Part shown: positions 25,535 through 36,598 of the stretch, piece by piece
Layout: every line of letters starts with the position of its first letter
Position numbering within the stretch: position 1 is the stretch's first letter
Source: Micromonospora sp. NBC_01740
GTDB taxonomy: Bacteria > Actinomycetota > Actinomycetes > Mycobacteriales > Micromonosporaceae
Direction of reading: 5' to 3'
DNA: 64,000 bases
Assembly (NCBI RefSeq): GCF_035920365.1
Contig: NZ_CP109150.1
Location: 5,084,001 to 5,148,000, forward strand
Notes under the pieces: generated by a model
Seen by the model: only the letters and a program-made list of their open reading frames with translations
The model's database searches: none
Told to the model about the DNA's origin: nothing
Program-made: the position numbers and the translations under genes

Positions 25535-25621
25535 CCCCTGTCACGCTGAGTCACGCCTTTTACACTCGTCGATCCGGGCTGGTCCCCCGGTCGGGACACC
25601 CCCCGCCCAGGTCGACGCACC

Positions 25622-25651
25622 CGCCGGGGCGGCACCACGACCGCCCCGGCG
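25622..25651. terminator. Terminator between DUF5999 gene and gcvP
   Basis: CGCCGGGGCGG (25622-25632) and its complement (25641-25651) flank an 8-base loop, 10 bases past the gcvP stop and between convergent genes. Confidence 0.7.
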
Positions 25652-25661
25652 TCACGCGAGG

Positions 25662-28508
<2,847 letters not shown>

Positions 28509-28587
28509 GGGCGGCGCTCCCGGGGGGCGAGGTCGACAGGTCGGCCTCCCCCTCTGTCGCGCCCGCGAGGCGCTCCACAGTGCCTGC

Positions 28588-28677
28588 CCACGAGGTCCTT
28601 TTGCCTGAGAGGTTCCGGGGAGGATTTGCCCCTTCGGCGCCGCCCGGGATGCTGCTGGGCGGTCTCTCCCACGTGGG
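28588..28677 (-). promoter_or_regulatory. Glycine riboswitch (single aptamer) upstream of gcvP
   Basis: Read on the minus strand, the leader shows the conserved glycine-aptamer pieces: GGGAGAGACC at the 5' side, a hairpin GCCGAAGGGGCAAAT, and CTCTCAGGCAAAAGGACC at the 3' side. The P1 stem pairs CGTGGG (28672-28677) with CCCACG (28588-28593). Only one aptamer is visible rather than the tandem pair common in Bacillus. It lies 80 bases upstream of the gcvP start. Confidence 0.9.
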
Positions 28678-28785
28678 TGCTGCCGGCATGGTCAACGCTA
28701 CCAGCGCCGCACCGCCCACCGGAGGTCGTACCCCCGCCGGCGACGACAGTCGATGACCGGCCGGCCCCGCACCCCCGGCGGACCG

Positions 28786-29646
28786 CTACCGGCCGACGCC
28801 CGCCAGCCCCGCCGCGGCGTCGCCAGCCGTCCGGTCGGCCAACGCCGGCAGCAGCCGCCCCAGCGGTGCGTCGACGGTCAACGCCGCATACCCGTCGCCC
28901 CGGGTCGGGCCCTGGTTGACGATCACCACCGGAATGCCCAGCTTCGCCGCGCGCACCACGAACCGGCGACCCGACATCACCGTCAACGACGAACCCAGCA
29001 CCAGCAGCAGCCGCGCCCGCGCCACCAGCTCGAAACAGCGCGACACCCGGGCCGCCGGCACCGTCTCCCCGAAGAACACCACGTCCGGCTTCAGCATGCC
29101 GACCCGGCAGAACGTGCAGCCGACCGTACGGAACCGGGCCACCTCGTCGTCGGCGAGATCCACGTCACCGTCCGGGTTGACCGCCGCGGCCCGCGCGTCG
29201 AAGCCCGGGTTCGCCTCCCGCAGCCGCCGGTCCAACTCCTCCCGCGACGTCCGGTTACCGCAGCCCAGGCACACCACCTCGTCGAGGCGGCCGTGCAACT
29301 CCACCACCCGCGGGCTGCCCGCGGCGGTGTGCAGCCCGTCCACGTTCTGCGTGATGATCCCCTCGACCAACCCGCCGGCCTGCAGCCGCGCCACCGCCCG
29401 GTGCCCCTCGTTCGGGGCCGCCCGCGCGATCACCCGCCACCCCAGGTGGCTGCGCGCCCAGTAGCGCCGCCGCGCCTGCGCGTCGCGCGTGAACGCCTGG
29501 TACGTCATCGGGGTGTGCCGCCGCGCCGCGCCGCTGGGCCCCCGGTAGTCCGGGATGCCCGACTCGGTGGACAGGCCCGCCCCGCTCAACACCACGACAC
29601 CACCGCCGGCCACCAGGCCGGCCAGCGCGTCGACCGTCTCCGTCAC
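28786..29646 (-). CDS. NAD-dependent protein deacylase, SIR2 family
   Basis: This protein of about 286 residues has the sirtuin motifs: VVVLSGAGLSTESGIPDYRG (NAD site; GAGxSxxSGIPxYR), TQNVDGLH with catalytic His in VVELHGRLDEV, two CxxC pairs (CLGC and CTFC) for structural zinc, and LKPDVVFFGE. GSSLTVMSG and IVNQGPT complete the NAD pocket. It deacylates lysines using NAD+, for example on acyl-CoA synthetases. GTG 29646 (VTETVDALAG) is taken as start; GTG or ATG codons upstream would add a Cys-rich leader not usual in the family. It lies downstream of nothing on the same strand within 150 bases. Confidence 0.9.
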   Translation of the reverse strand: MTETVDALAGLVAGGGVVVLSGAGLSTESGIPDYRGPSGAARRHTPMTYQAFTRDAQARRRYWARSHLGWRVIARAAPNEGHRAVARLQAGGLVEGIITQNVDGLHTAAGSPRVVELHGRLDEVVCLGCGNRTSREELDRRLREANPGFDARAAAVNPDGDVDLADDEVARFRTVGCTFCRVGMLKPDVVFFGETVPAARVSRCFELVARARLLLVLGSSLTVMSGRRFVVRAAKLGIPVVIVNQGPTRGDGYAALTVDAPLGRLLPALADRTAGDAAAGLAGVGR

Positions 29647-29815
29647 CCGTCCATGCTGCCTCAGGCAACCACCCTGCGGCGAACACCCGGGCACCGCCGC
29701 CGCCCCGCGGCGGAGCTCGTGAAGATCACCACCGGCTGGTGATCTCTACCGCCGCGCCCGACCCGGGCCCCGCCGACCGGCCCCGCCGTGGCGCGACGGC
29801 GGCTAGGTTGGCGGT

Positions 29816-30475
29816 ATGCGCGTCGTCATCGCCGGAGGACACGGCAAGATCGCCCAGCTGACCCACCGCGAACTCGCCGGACGCGGCGACACCGCCATCG
29901 GGCTGATCCGCAACCCCGACCACTCCGCCGCCCTGCGTGCCGCCGGCGCCCAGCCCGTCGTGGCCGACCTCGAACACGTCGGCGCCGACGAGCTCGCCGC
30001 CCACCTCGAGGGCGCCGACGCCGTCCTCTTCGCCGCCGGCGCCGGCCCCGGCAGCGGCGCCGCCCGCAAGGACACCGTCGACCGGGCAGGCGCCGTCCTG
30101 CTCGCCGACGCCGCGCAACGCGCCGACGTCCGCCGCTACCTGCTGCTGTCCTCGATGGGAGTGGAAGGCGAACCACCCGCCGGCACCGACGAGGTGTTCG
30201 CGGCGTACCTGCGCGCCAAGAAGGCCGCCGAGGACGACCTGACCGGCCGCGACCTCGACTGGACGATCCTGCGACCCGGCCGGCTCACCGACGACGCGCC
30301 CACCGGGCGGATCACCCTCACCCGACACGCCCCCGCGGGCGCCGTGACCCGCACCGACGTCGCCCGGGTCCTCGTCGCCCTGCTCCACCACCCACACAGC
30401 GCCGGCGCGATCCTGGAACTCGTCGGCGGCAACACCCCCATCGCCGACGCCGTCGCCGCCGTCGACCAGCACTGA
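29816..30475 (+). CDS. NAD(P)-binding atypical short-chain dehydrogenase (SDR, NmrA/YwnB-like)
   Basis: This 219-residue protein has an N-terminal Rossmann motif MRVVIAGGHGKIAQLTHREL, a family-typical GxxGxxG-like loop. VLFAAGAGPGSGAARKDTVDRAGAV and YLLLSSMGVE follow, with AYLRAKKAAEDDLTGRDLDWTILRPGRLTDDAP near the active-site side. It resembles the sugar-epimerase-like SDR subgroup that binds NADP and often acts as redox sensor or reductase. The usual YxxxK is replaced by YLRAKK. Its substrate is unknown. It is convergent with the NO synthase operon. Confidence 0.85.
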   Translation: MRVVIAGGHGKIAQLTHRELAGRGDTAIGLIRNPDHSAALRAAGAQPVVADLEHVGADELAAHLEGADAVLFAAGAGPGSGAARKDTVDRAGAVLLADAAQRADVRRYLLLSSMGVEGEPPAGTDEVFAAYLRAKKAAEDDLTGRDLDWTILRPGRLTDDAPTGRITLTRHAPAGAVTRTDVARVLVALLHHPHSAGAILELVGGNTPIADAVAAVDQH

Positions 30476-30491
30476 CCCGCCGTCCGGCGGG
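30476..30491. terminator. Short GC hairpin between convergent genes
   Basis: CCCGCC (30476-30481) and GGCGGG (30486-30491) with loop GTCC lie directly after the SDR stop, facing the end of the NO synthase operon at 30504. Confidence 0.5.
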
Positions 30492-30503
30492 CAGGCGACG
30501 CCG

Positions 30504-31133
30504 CTACTCGCCGAGCACGGCACGCAGCTGCGCGCCGACCGCCCCGGCCGCCTCCGCGTCGGAGCGCAACTGCTCCGACTGCTCCGACAGGTACGCCTGC
30601 CACCGGCTCAGGTGCTGCTGCGCCGCCGCCACCGCCGCCACCAACGCCGCCTGCCGGCCCTCCAGCTCCCGCACCTGCCGCCGCAACTCCTCGCCCTCCG
30701 CCCCCGCCGGGCCGGCGACACCCCCGGCCAGCACGTGCGCCTCGGCGATGATCTCGTCGGCCTGCCGCCGCGCCTCCGCGATGATCTCCGCGCCCTCCGC
30801 GCTGGCCTCACCGATCGTCCGGTTCGCCTCGTCCTGCGCCCGCACCGCCAACTCGATCACCATCGGATCCGGGCCCTGCGCGCCGGTGCTGGGCAACGCG
30901 CCGTGGCGCAACATCTCCACCTGCCGCGCCAGGCCCTCGTTCTCCCGCCGTAACCGGTCCACCTCACCACCCAGCAACGCCGACCGCTCGTCGGCCGACC
31001 GGGCCAGGCCCGACACCTCGTCGGCGGACAGCCACCGGCCACCCCGGAACCGGCGCGCCTCCAACGCGCCCACGGCCCGGGTCAGCTCACCGTGCGCATC
31101 GGCGACCACCCGGTCGCCGTGGTCGACGCTCAT
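30504..31133 (-). CDS. DivIVA-like coiled-coil protein in the NO synthase operon
   Basis: This 209-residue protein starts MSVDHGDRVVADAHGELTRAV. The segment ARRFRGGRWLSADEVSGLARSADERSALLGGEVDRLRREN (its core FRGGRWLSADEV) recalls the N-terminal crossing segment of DivIVA-type proteins. It is followed by coiled coil about 45-75, then EANRTIGEASAEGAEIIAEA with heptads to about 140, and another coiled coil 155-195. There is no membrane helix. The ATG overlaps the TGA of the flavohemoglobin-like gene (ATGA, 31130-31133), so it is translationally coupled to the heme genes. A scaffold or localisation role for the NO-making enzymes is possible but only inferred. Confidence 0.75.
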   Translation of the reverse strand: MSVDHGDRVVADAHGELTRAVGALEARRFRGGRWLSADEVSGLARSADERSALLGGEVDRLRRENEGLARQVEMLRHGALPSTGAQGPDPMVIELAVRAQDEANRTIGEASAEGAEIIAEARRQADEIIAEAHVLAGGVAGPAGAEGEELRRQVRELEGRQAALVAAVAAAQQHLSRWQAYLSEQSEQLRSDAEAAGAVGAQLRAVLGE

Positions 31134-32350
31134 CGCACACCCGTCCAACTGAAGTCGTCCGGCGCGGCGGCGGCAGCGCCCGCCAGCGGCGGATACAGGC
31201 AATGGTCGTAACTCTCCACCAGGATCCGCTCCCGCGGCACCCCCGACGCCGTCAACGCGGCAACCGTCGCCCCGGTCATCTCCGGACTGCCGCACACCAG
31301 CACCTCGGTGTCGTGCCACGGACCCAACCGCACCGCGGTCTCACCGGCCGTGCCCACCGCCCCCTGCCACTGCCAGCCGGACTCCACCGTCGGCACGTAC
31401 CGCAGCCACCCGGACTGCCACGACTGCGCCGACGCGGCCGCCGCCAACTCCCGCAACGCCACGTCGTCGTACAGGTCGTCCGGGGTCCGTCCCCCCACCA
31501 CCAACGTCGTCGAGCGCCCCGGACCCAGCCGCAACGCCTCCACCACCGCCCGCAGCGGCGCCACCCCGGTGCCCCCCGCCACCAGCAGCAACGGCAGGCC
31601 CGGCGACCGGTCGTACGACGACAACGCCGTCCCCACCGGCGCGCCCAGCAGCACCCGGTCACCCTCCCGCAGCCTGCGCACCAGATGCGTGGAGAACCGG
31701 CCCGCCGCCCGCACGTGGAACTCGATCGTCCCGTCCGGACGCGGCGCGTTCGCCGGCGACAGATACCGCCACGTCCGCAGCTGCGGCACCTGCATTGGCA
31801 GCGACTGCCCCGGCAGGTACTCACACAGGTAGTTCGGACGGACCGTGAACACACACACGTCGGCCCGCCGCCGCTGCACCGCCAGGACCTCCGCCTCCCA
31901 GTACGGCGGCGACGTCCGCTCCGCCTCCACCGCCCCGGCCAGCATCAACCGCGCCACCAACTCGTACGCCGCGGCCCACTCGGCGTGCAGCTGCGGCGTC
32001 CACCGTGGACCCAGGAACCGCTCCAACGTCGCCAGCAACGCCTGCCCGACCCGGATGTAGTGCCACTCCGCCAACGGCACCGGCCGGCCCTGCCGGTCCT
32101 CGCCCTGGAACCGCCGGTGATCGGCGCCCAACCGCTGCGCGAACGCCGTCACCTCCCGCTCGTCGTCGACATGGGTGACGATGTGCCCCAACGCCGCCAG
32201 CAACTTGTCCTGCTGGTACTGCATGTTCGTCGGGAACATCGCACGCGTCTCCGGCGCGATCAGGAACAACGTCGCGTAGAAGTACTTCGCCGCCTCCGGC
32301 CCGGCCACCGACAGCTGGGCCCAACTCTGACGCAGCGCCACCACGTCCAT
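31130..32350 (-). CDS. Flavohemoglobin-like protein (globin + FAD/NAD reductase)
   Basis: This 406-residue protein has a globin domain at residues about 1-135 (YFYATLFLIAPETRAMFPTN at the B-C helices with a distal Tyr; GADHRRF with the probable proximal His). A ferredoxin-reductase-type module follows: RTWRYLSPAN as FAD site, LLLVAGGTGVAPLRAVVEAL as NAD site, and LVCGSPEMTGATV near the C terminus. Flavohemoglobins convert NO and O2 to nitrate at the expense of NAD(P)H. Here the gene starts 3 bases after the NO synthase stop, so it may detoxify the product or deliver electrons to the synthase, which lacks a reductase domain. The variant RYLSP instead of RxYSL suggests a divergent flavin site. 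Confidence 0.88.
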   Translation of the reverse strand: MDVVALRQSWAQLSVAGPEAAKYFYATLFLIAPETRAMFPTNMQYQQDKLLAALGHIVTHVDDEREVTAFAQRLGADHRRFQGEDRQGRPVPLAEWHYIRVGQALLATLERFLGPRWTPQLHAEWAAAYELVARLMLAGAVEAERTSPPYWEAEVLAVQRRRADVCVFTVRPNYLCEYLPGQSLPMQVPQLRTWRYLSPANAPRPDGTIEFHVRAAGRFSTHLVRRLREGDRVLLGAPVGTALSSYDRSPGLPLLLVAGGTGVAPLRAVVEALRLGPGRSTTLVVGGRTPDDLYDDVALRELAAAASAQSWQSGWLRYVPTVESGWQWQGAVGTAGETAVRLGPWHDTEVLVCGSPEMTGATVAALTASGVPRERILVESYDHCLYPPLAGAAAAAPDDFSWTGVR

Positions 32351-32353
32351 GCC

Positions 32354-33577
32354 TCAGCCCTCCCGCCGACGGGCCACGTCGTGCCGCTGCCGCAGGGACA
32401 GCGCCTCGACGCCCGCCGGACCGTACGCACGATCGGTCTGCCACAGGTTCGGGTTCGGCACCCGGGTGTCGTAGTACCGGTGGTGCACCGCGTGCAACGC
32501 CGCCCACCCCACACTGCCGTTGAGCCACGACCAGTCGCCGTGCACCGGCCGGCCCGCCCGCTCCTCCTGCGCGCAGAACCGCATGAACAGCTCCGACTCC
32601 GTGTGCGGATCCGACACCCGCACCCCCGCCGCACGGAACGAGTGCAGCACCGCCTGGTTGATGACCAGAGCCGCGTGCTCCCGCCACAGGGTGTCCTCCC
32701 GCGAGGTGTCCAACCCCAACCCCCGCGCCACCGGCAGCAACTGGTCGTACCGGTCCCCGTCACCCATGTTCCGGGTGCCGACCTCGTCGCCCAGGTAGTG
32801 CCCGTTGAACGGGGCGCAGCTGTAGTCCACCCCACCCACCCGCAACCGCATGTTGCTGATCACCGGCAGCGCGTGCCAGCGCAACCTCAACTCCTCGAAC
32901 CACGGATACGCCGGATGCGTCAGGGCGACCTCACGCACGAGCTCCCGCGGCACCTCCACCAACGTCGGATCCTCGTACGCCGTCTCGAGCACCCACGGCA
33001 GCAGATCGAACCGGCCCGGCACCGGCGGCGGATGCCAGCCCAGCGCCCGCACCGCGTCCGTCATCGCCACCTGCGCCGGATCACCCAGGATCGACCCGTC
33101 GTCCATCCGGTGTCCGCAGTAGCGGATCAGCTGGTCGTTCCAGAGCCGCGCCCGCGGACCCACCCCCGGCCGGTCCGGCGCGAACACCGTCATCACCGAC
33201 TGGATCCGCCCGCCGTTGTCCGCCACCGCCAGATGCCGCGCCAACTCCTCCGCGATGCCCGCGACCGTCGTCACCCCACGGCGGTCGCGGACCCTCAACC
33301 CCGCCCACCGGACCCGCCCCACGCAGCGCGCCGACTGCCGCCACGCCACCTTCGCGCCGTGCACCAACTCATCGCCGGTGTGCCGGTACGTGCCGGTCAC
33401 CGCGATCTCCTCCCGTACCCGCGCGACCCGGTCCGCCACCCCCGGCAGCCGTCGCTCCTCGTGGTACAGGTGCAGGAACTCCACCGCTTCCGCGGTCACG
33501 TCCACCGGCGAGTCGGACGCGTGCGACACGGGACAGCCGCCCGCGTCCCCGGCCCGCACGCCGACGCGCGCCGACAT
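32354..33577 (-). CDS. nos: Bacterial nitric oxide synthase, oxygenase domain
   Basis: This protein of about 407 residues has the NOS fold markers: AWRQSARCVGR with the heme-ligating Cys85, then FELRLRW-like block (WFEELRLRWHALPVISNM), GGVDYSCAPFNGHYLGDEVGTRN with the arginine-binding Glu265, and DRYDQLLPVARGLGLD. It oxidises L-arginine to citrulline and NO with a pterin and external electrons. The C-terminal region after DWSW reads LNGSVGWAALHAVHHRYYD where most NOS have a PPxSGS and FHQEM motif, so it is a diverged member. ATG 33577 is taken; GTG 33667 would add 30 residues. It is the first gene of a three-gene operon with flavohemoglobin and a coiled-coil protein. Confidence 0.9.
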   Translation of the reverse strand: MSARVGVRAGDAGGCPVSHASDSPVDVTAEAVEFLHLYHEERRLPGVADRVARVREEIAVTGTYRHTGDELVHGAKVAWRQSARCVGRVRWAGLRVRDRRGVTTVAGIAEELARHLAVADNGGRIQSVMTVFAPDRPGVGPRARLWNDQLIRYCGHRMDDGSILGDPAQVAMTDAVRALGWHPPPVPGRFDLLPWVLETAYEDPTLVEVPRELVREVALTHPAYPWFEELRLRWHALPVISNMRLRVGGVDYSCAPFNGHYLGDEVGTRNMGDGDRYDQLLPVARGLGLDTSREDTLWREHAALVINQAVLHSFRAAGVRVSDPHTESELFMRFCAQEERAGRPVHGDWSWLNGSVGWAALHAVHHRYYDTRVPNPNLWQTDRAYGPAGVEALSLRQRHDVARRREG

Positions 33578-33980
33578 CGCGCCGGCATCCACGTCGGTCT
33601 GCACTTCGCACTCAATCCGATCGTCGGGCAAGCGTCGCCGCCCGCTGCCTGCGTCGTCGCGTGACACCGGCCCGCAACTGCCCGTACCCCGACGGAACAG
33701 CGACCCACGTGCGAAACAGGCGCAACGACGCAGACAGGATTGCCATGATCGTCAGAAGTGTCAACAAGCCGACAGGTCAGGACGTGGCGCACGCCACACC
33801 GCCGCAGGCCCCCACGCCACCAGCCGATCGGACGGTTCGGTCGTGGACGACGATTACCGGGCAGCGCTGGTGACGCGAACCAACGACGTGCAGCGAACCC
33901 GGCCCGGCCCGGGCGGATCAGCCCGAGCGACCCCAGCGAACCCGGAGTGCGCGGGGCGGATCAGCCGAGCCGCCGGCCCC
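33578..33980. other. Intergenic region upstream of the NO synthase operon
   Basis: About 400 bases hold the operon promoter. On the minus strand a TTGACA lies at 33764-33759, but no convincing -10 box follows at 16-18 bases (AATCCT is the best). On the plus strand a 42-codon frame (33745-33873) has an AGGA 6 bases before its ATG but weak codon bias. Nothing else recognisable is present. Confidence 0.4.
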
Positions 33981-34565
33981 TCAGCCGGCCCGGCGCCGCG
34001 CCCGACGCGCCGCCAACTCGTCACCCACCGGCTCCGCCGCCACCTGCGGCTCCACCGACGTCGCCGGCTCAGACGGCAGGTGCGACAGGGAACCCTGGAT
34101 CTCCTTGAACGCCCCACCGATCGCGATACCGAACACGCCCTGGCCACCCTGCAACAGGTCGACCACCTCCTCCGGCGACCGGCACTCATACACGGTCGTG
34201 CCATCGGAGATCAACGTGATGCCCGCCAGGTCCGCCACCCCACGGGAACGCAGCGCCTCGATCGCCTTCCGGATGTTCTGCAACGACACCCCGGCGTCCA
34301 GCAGCCGCTTCACCACCTTCAGGACCACCAGGTCCCGGAACGAATACAACCGCTGGGTGCCCGAACCCGAAGCGTCACGCACACTCGGCACCACCAACCC
34401 GGTGCGGGCCCAGTAGTCCAACTGCCGGTAGCTGATCCCCACCGCATGGCAGGCCGTCACGCCCCGGTAGCCCACGGCACCGTCACCCTCGGTCGCCCAC
34501 CCCGGCGGCGCCACACCCGGCTCGTCCAGCTCCGTACCCGGATCGGGATCTCGCGGCTCGTGCAT
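33981..34565 (-). CDS. MerR family regulator (Rv1830-type)
   Basis: This 194-residue protein has a MerR helix-turn-helix (YRGVTACHAVGISYRQLDYWARTGLVVPSVRDASGSGTQRLYSFRDL; the core ISYRQLDYWARTGLV is diagnostic) at residues about 30-75. The C-terminal part LLQGGQGVFGIAIGGAFKEI is the conserved segment of the Rv1830 group. ATG 34565 has GGGGAGG 8 bases upstream. In mycobacteria this gene ends the gcvH-garA-Rv1828-Rv1829-Rv1830 cluster; the order is the same here. Members of this group are linked to growth and cell-cycle gene control; the ligand is unknown. Confidence 0.92.
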   Translation of the reverse strand: MHEPRDPDPGTELDEPGVAPPGWATEGDGAVGYRGVTACHAVGISYRQLDYWARTGLVVPSVRDASGSGTQRLYSFRDLVVLKVVKRLLDAGVSLQNIRKAIEALRSRGVADLAGITLISDGTTVYECRSPEEVVDLLQGGQGVFGIAIGGAFKEIQGSLSHLPSEPATSVEPQVAAEPVGDELAARRARRRAG

Positions 34566-34752
34566 CCGGACAACCTCCCCGCCAGTGCGGTGACACGTCG
34601 TTTCCGGGACGTGCACCCCTCGACACGGCAACCCTATAGCCGCCTTCAGGAATTGCCCCGCAGAAGTCGCCGCGACACGCCGCGACACGACAACGAAGAT
34701 CACCCACAGCACCGGGACATCACCGAACGTGACATCCCGAAGAAGACCGGAC

Positions 34753-35217
34753 TCAGCCGGCGAAGTCCTCCGGACGCACCTGGTCCAGGAACTCGCGGAA
34801 CTTCTCCACCTCGTCCTCCTGCTCGTCCGGGATCACGATCCCCGCCTCGCTGAGGACCTCCTCCGCACAACGAATCGGCGCACCGACCCGCAACGCCAGG
34901 GCGATGGAATCGCTCGGCCGGGCCGACACCCGCACCCCGTCCCCGAGCAACAGATCGGCGTAGAAGACGTTCTCCTTCAACTCGGTGATCTCCACCGCCT
35001 GCAAGGGCGCCTTCAACGCCGTCAACACGTCCCGTAGAAGATCGTGGGTCAGCGGCCGGGCCGGCTTGACCCCCTGCTGCTCGTAGGCGATCGCCGTCGC
35101 CTCGACCGCACCGATCCAGATCGGCAGATAGCGGTCCCCCTCGACCTCCCTGAGCAGGACGATCGGCTGGTTGCTGGGCAGCTCCACCCGAACTCCGACC
35201 ACGCTCAGCTCGCGCAC
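34753..35217 (-). CDS. Bifunctional nuclease family protein (DUF151, Rv1829-type)
   Basis: This 154-residue protein starts VRELSVVGVRVELPSNQPIVLL, with GTG 35217 and GGAGG 6 bases upstream. It has the DUF151 core RYLPIWIGAVEATAIAYEQQGV and RPLTHDLLRDVL, and the C-terminal metal-binding acidic stretch GIVIPDEQEDEVEKFREFLD. Relatives show DNase/RNase activity, but the cellular role is unclear. Its place between two MerR genes is conserved across actinobacteria. Confidence 0.92.
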   Translation of the reverse strand: MRELSVVGVRVELPSNQPIVLLREVEGDRYLPIWIGAVEATAIAYEQQGVKPARPLTHDLLRDVLTALKAPLQAVEITELKENVFYADLLLGDGVRVSARPSDSIALALRVGAPIRCAEEVLSEAGIVIPDEQEDEVEKFREFLDQVRPEDFAG

Positions 35218-35393
35218 CGCCGCCTCCGTGTCGTTGTCACCTACGCCGCACCGCGCCCTTCCCTGCACGGTACACGGACCGCGACACGGCCGTCCCATGC
35301 GCTACCCGCACACGCCCGCGCCAGAAAGGGGTTACCCCGGCAAGCCTACGACACGCTTCCCGGGGAAGATCTTTCCGCACAGCCCCCGCCGGA

Positions 35394-36149
35394 TCACCGA
35401 CCCAACGTCGACCGCAACCCCACCCGCACCAACGCCGCATGCAACTGCTGCGACAGCGCCACCAACTCCCGCGCCGTCTCCGCCGCCCGCGCCCGCGCCG
35501 CCGGATCACTCTGCCGCGCCAACGGCGTCAACAACTGCGCGAACAGACCGGCCTCCCGATCCGCCGCCGTACGGAACGCCCGCAGATGCCGCGGCTCCAA
35601 CCCGTACGCCGCCAGACCCGCCACCGCCCGCGCGATGATCAACGCGTCGTCGTCGTACCAACCCGGCGGATCCGACACCACCACACCGAGGCGCTCCAAC
35701 TCGCCCAGCGTCGACTCGTCGATCCCGCTGCGCGCCACCAGGTCCAGCCGGCCGAGCCGCACCTGCGGCGACCCGACCGGCTCCTCCGGCACCCGCCCCG
35801 GAACCTCACCGTCCGGACCCACCGCCACCAACGTCGGCCGCTGCCGACCCGGCGACTCCCCGGACGCGTCCCACTGCGCCAACTGATCACGGATCACCCG
35901 CAACGGCAGATACTGGTCCCGCTGCGCAGTCAGCACGAACCGCAACCGCGCCACATCGTCCCAGCTGTACTTCCGGTAACCCGCCGCCGTCCGCTGCGGC
36001 TCCACCAGGCCCTCGGCCTCGAGGAACCGCAACTTCGAGATGGTCACGTCCGGGAAATCGACCCGCAGCTGACCCAGCACCTCACCGATACTCATCAGCG
36101 GGCGCGCACGGGCCGCCTCGGGCGGCGTGGAGGCCGCAGGCTCGTTCAC
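35394..36149 (-). CDS. ftsR: MerR family regulator FtsR
   Basis: This 251-residue protein has a MerR DNA-binding domain (MSIGEVLGQLRVDFPDVTISKLRFLEAEGLVEPQRTAAGYRKYS; core DVTISKLRFLEAEGL) after an Ala-rich leader. The C-terminal domain is longer than in most MerR proteins and is Arg/Ala-helical. Corynebacterial FtsR and M. tuberculosis Rv1828 are the recognised relatives; FtsR activates ftsZ. The GTG start overlaps the garA stop (GTGA, 36146-36149), so the two are translationally coupled. Confidence 0.9.
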   Translation of the reverse strand: MNEPAASTPPEAARARPLMSIGEVLGQLRVDFPDVTISKLRFLEAEGLVEPQRTAAGYRKYSWDDVARLRFVLTAQRDQYLPLRVIRDQLAQWDASGESPGRQRPTLVAVGPDGEVPGRVPEEPVGSPQVRLGRLDLVARSGIDESTLGELERLGVVVSDPPGWYDDDALIIARAVAGLAAYGLEPRHLRAFRTAADREAGLFAQLLTPLARQSDPAARARAAETARELVALSQQLHAALVRVGLRSTLGR

Positions 36150-36598
36150 CCCCGGCCGGCCCCCTCCTCGGGACGCGGACCGGCGATGAACACCACCCGG
36201 AACTTGCCGATCTGCACCTCGTCACCATTGCTCAACGTGGCCGCCTCGACCCGCTCCCGGTTCACGTACGTGCCGTTCAGGCTCCCCACGTCCCGCACCG
36301 TGAACGTCCCACCGTCACGGTGGAACTCGGCGTGCCGCCGCGACACCGTCACGTCGTCGAGGAAGATGTCACTGTCCGGGTGACGGCCACTGGTCGTCAC
36401 ATCGTGATCCAACAGGAACCGGGCACCCGCATTCGGACCCCGGCGAACCACCAGCAGCGCCATACCCGGCGGCAACGAACCGGACATCCGGCTCGGCACC
36501 ACATCGGTGTCCGGCCCCTCCAGCACTTCGTCGAGCGAACCGAGATTGAGCGTCGAAGTGACGTCGAGTGGGGGGAACTCGTCGTCTGGGCGCGTCAT
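36146..36598 (-). CDS. garA: FHA-domain regulator GarA/OdhI
   Basis: This 150-residue protein has an FHA domain (residues about 50-140) with SGRHPDSDIFLDDVTVSRRHAEF and VGSLNGTYVNRERV; the GRH, SRRH and NGTYVN phosphothreonine-binding residues are all visible. The disordered N-terminal tail has VTSTLNLGSL at 14-23 in place of the mycobacterial ETTSVF phosphorylation motif. GarA binds and inhibits 2-oxoglutarate dehydrogenase and glutamate dehydrogenase when unphosphorylated; Ser/Thr kinases such as PknB and PknG switch it off. Here a TST triplet provides plausible phospho-sites. Confidence 0.93.
   Translation of the reverse strand: MTRPDDEFPPLDVTSTLNLGSLDEVLEGPDTDVVPSRMSGSLPPGMALLVVRRGPNAGARFLLDHDVTTSGRHPDSDIFLDDVTVSRRHAEFHRDGGTFTVRDVGSLNGTYVNRERVEAATLSNGDEVQIGKFRVVFIAGPRPEEGAGRG

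Noticed and set aside
29700..29760. Possible promoter or regulator site near GATCACCACCGGCTGGTGATC-type inverted repeat
   Set aside because: The repeat is real (GATCACCA with TGGTGATC, 29725-29743) but lies between two genes reading away from each other, and no regulator can be tied to it.
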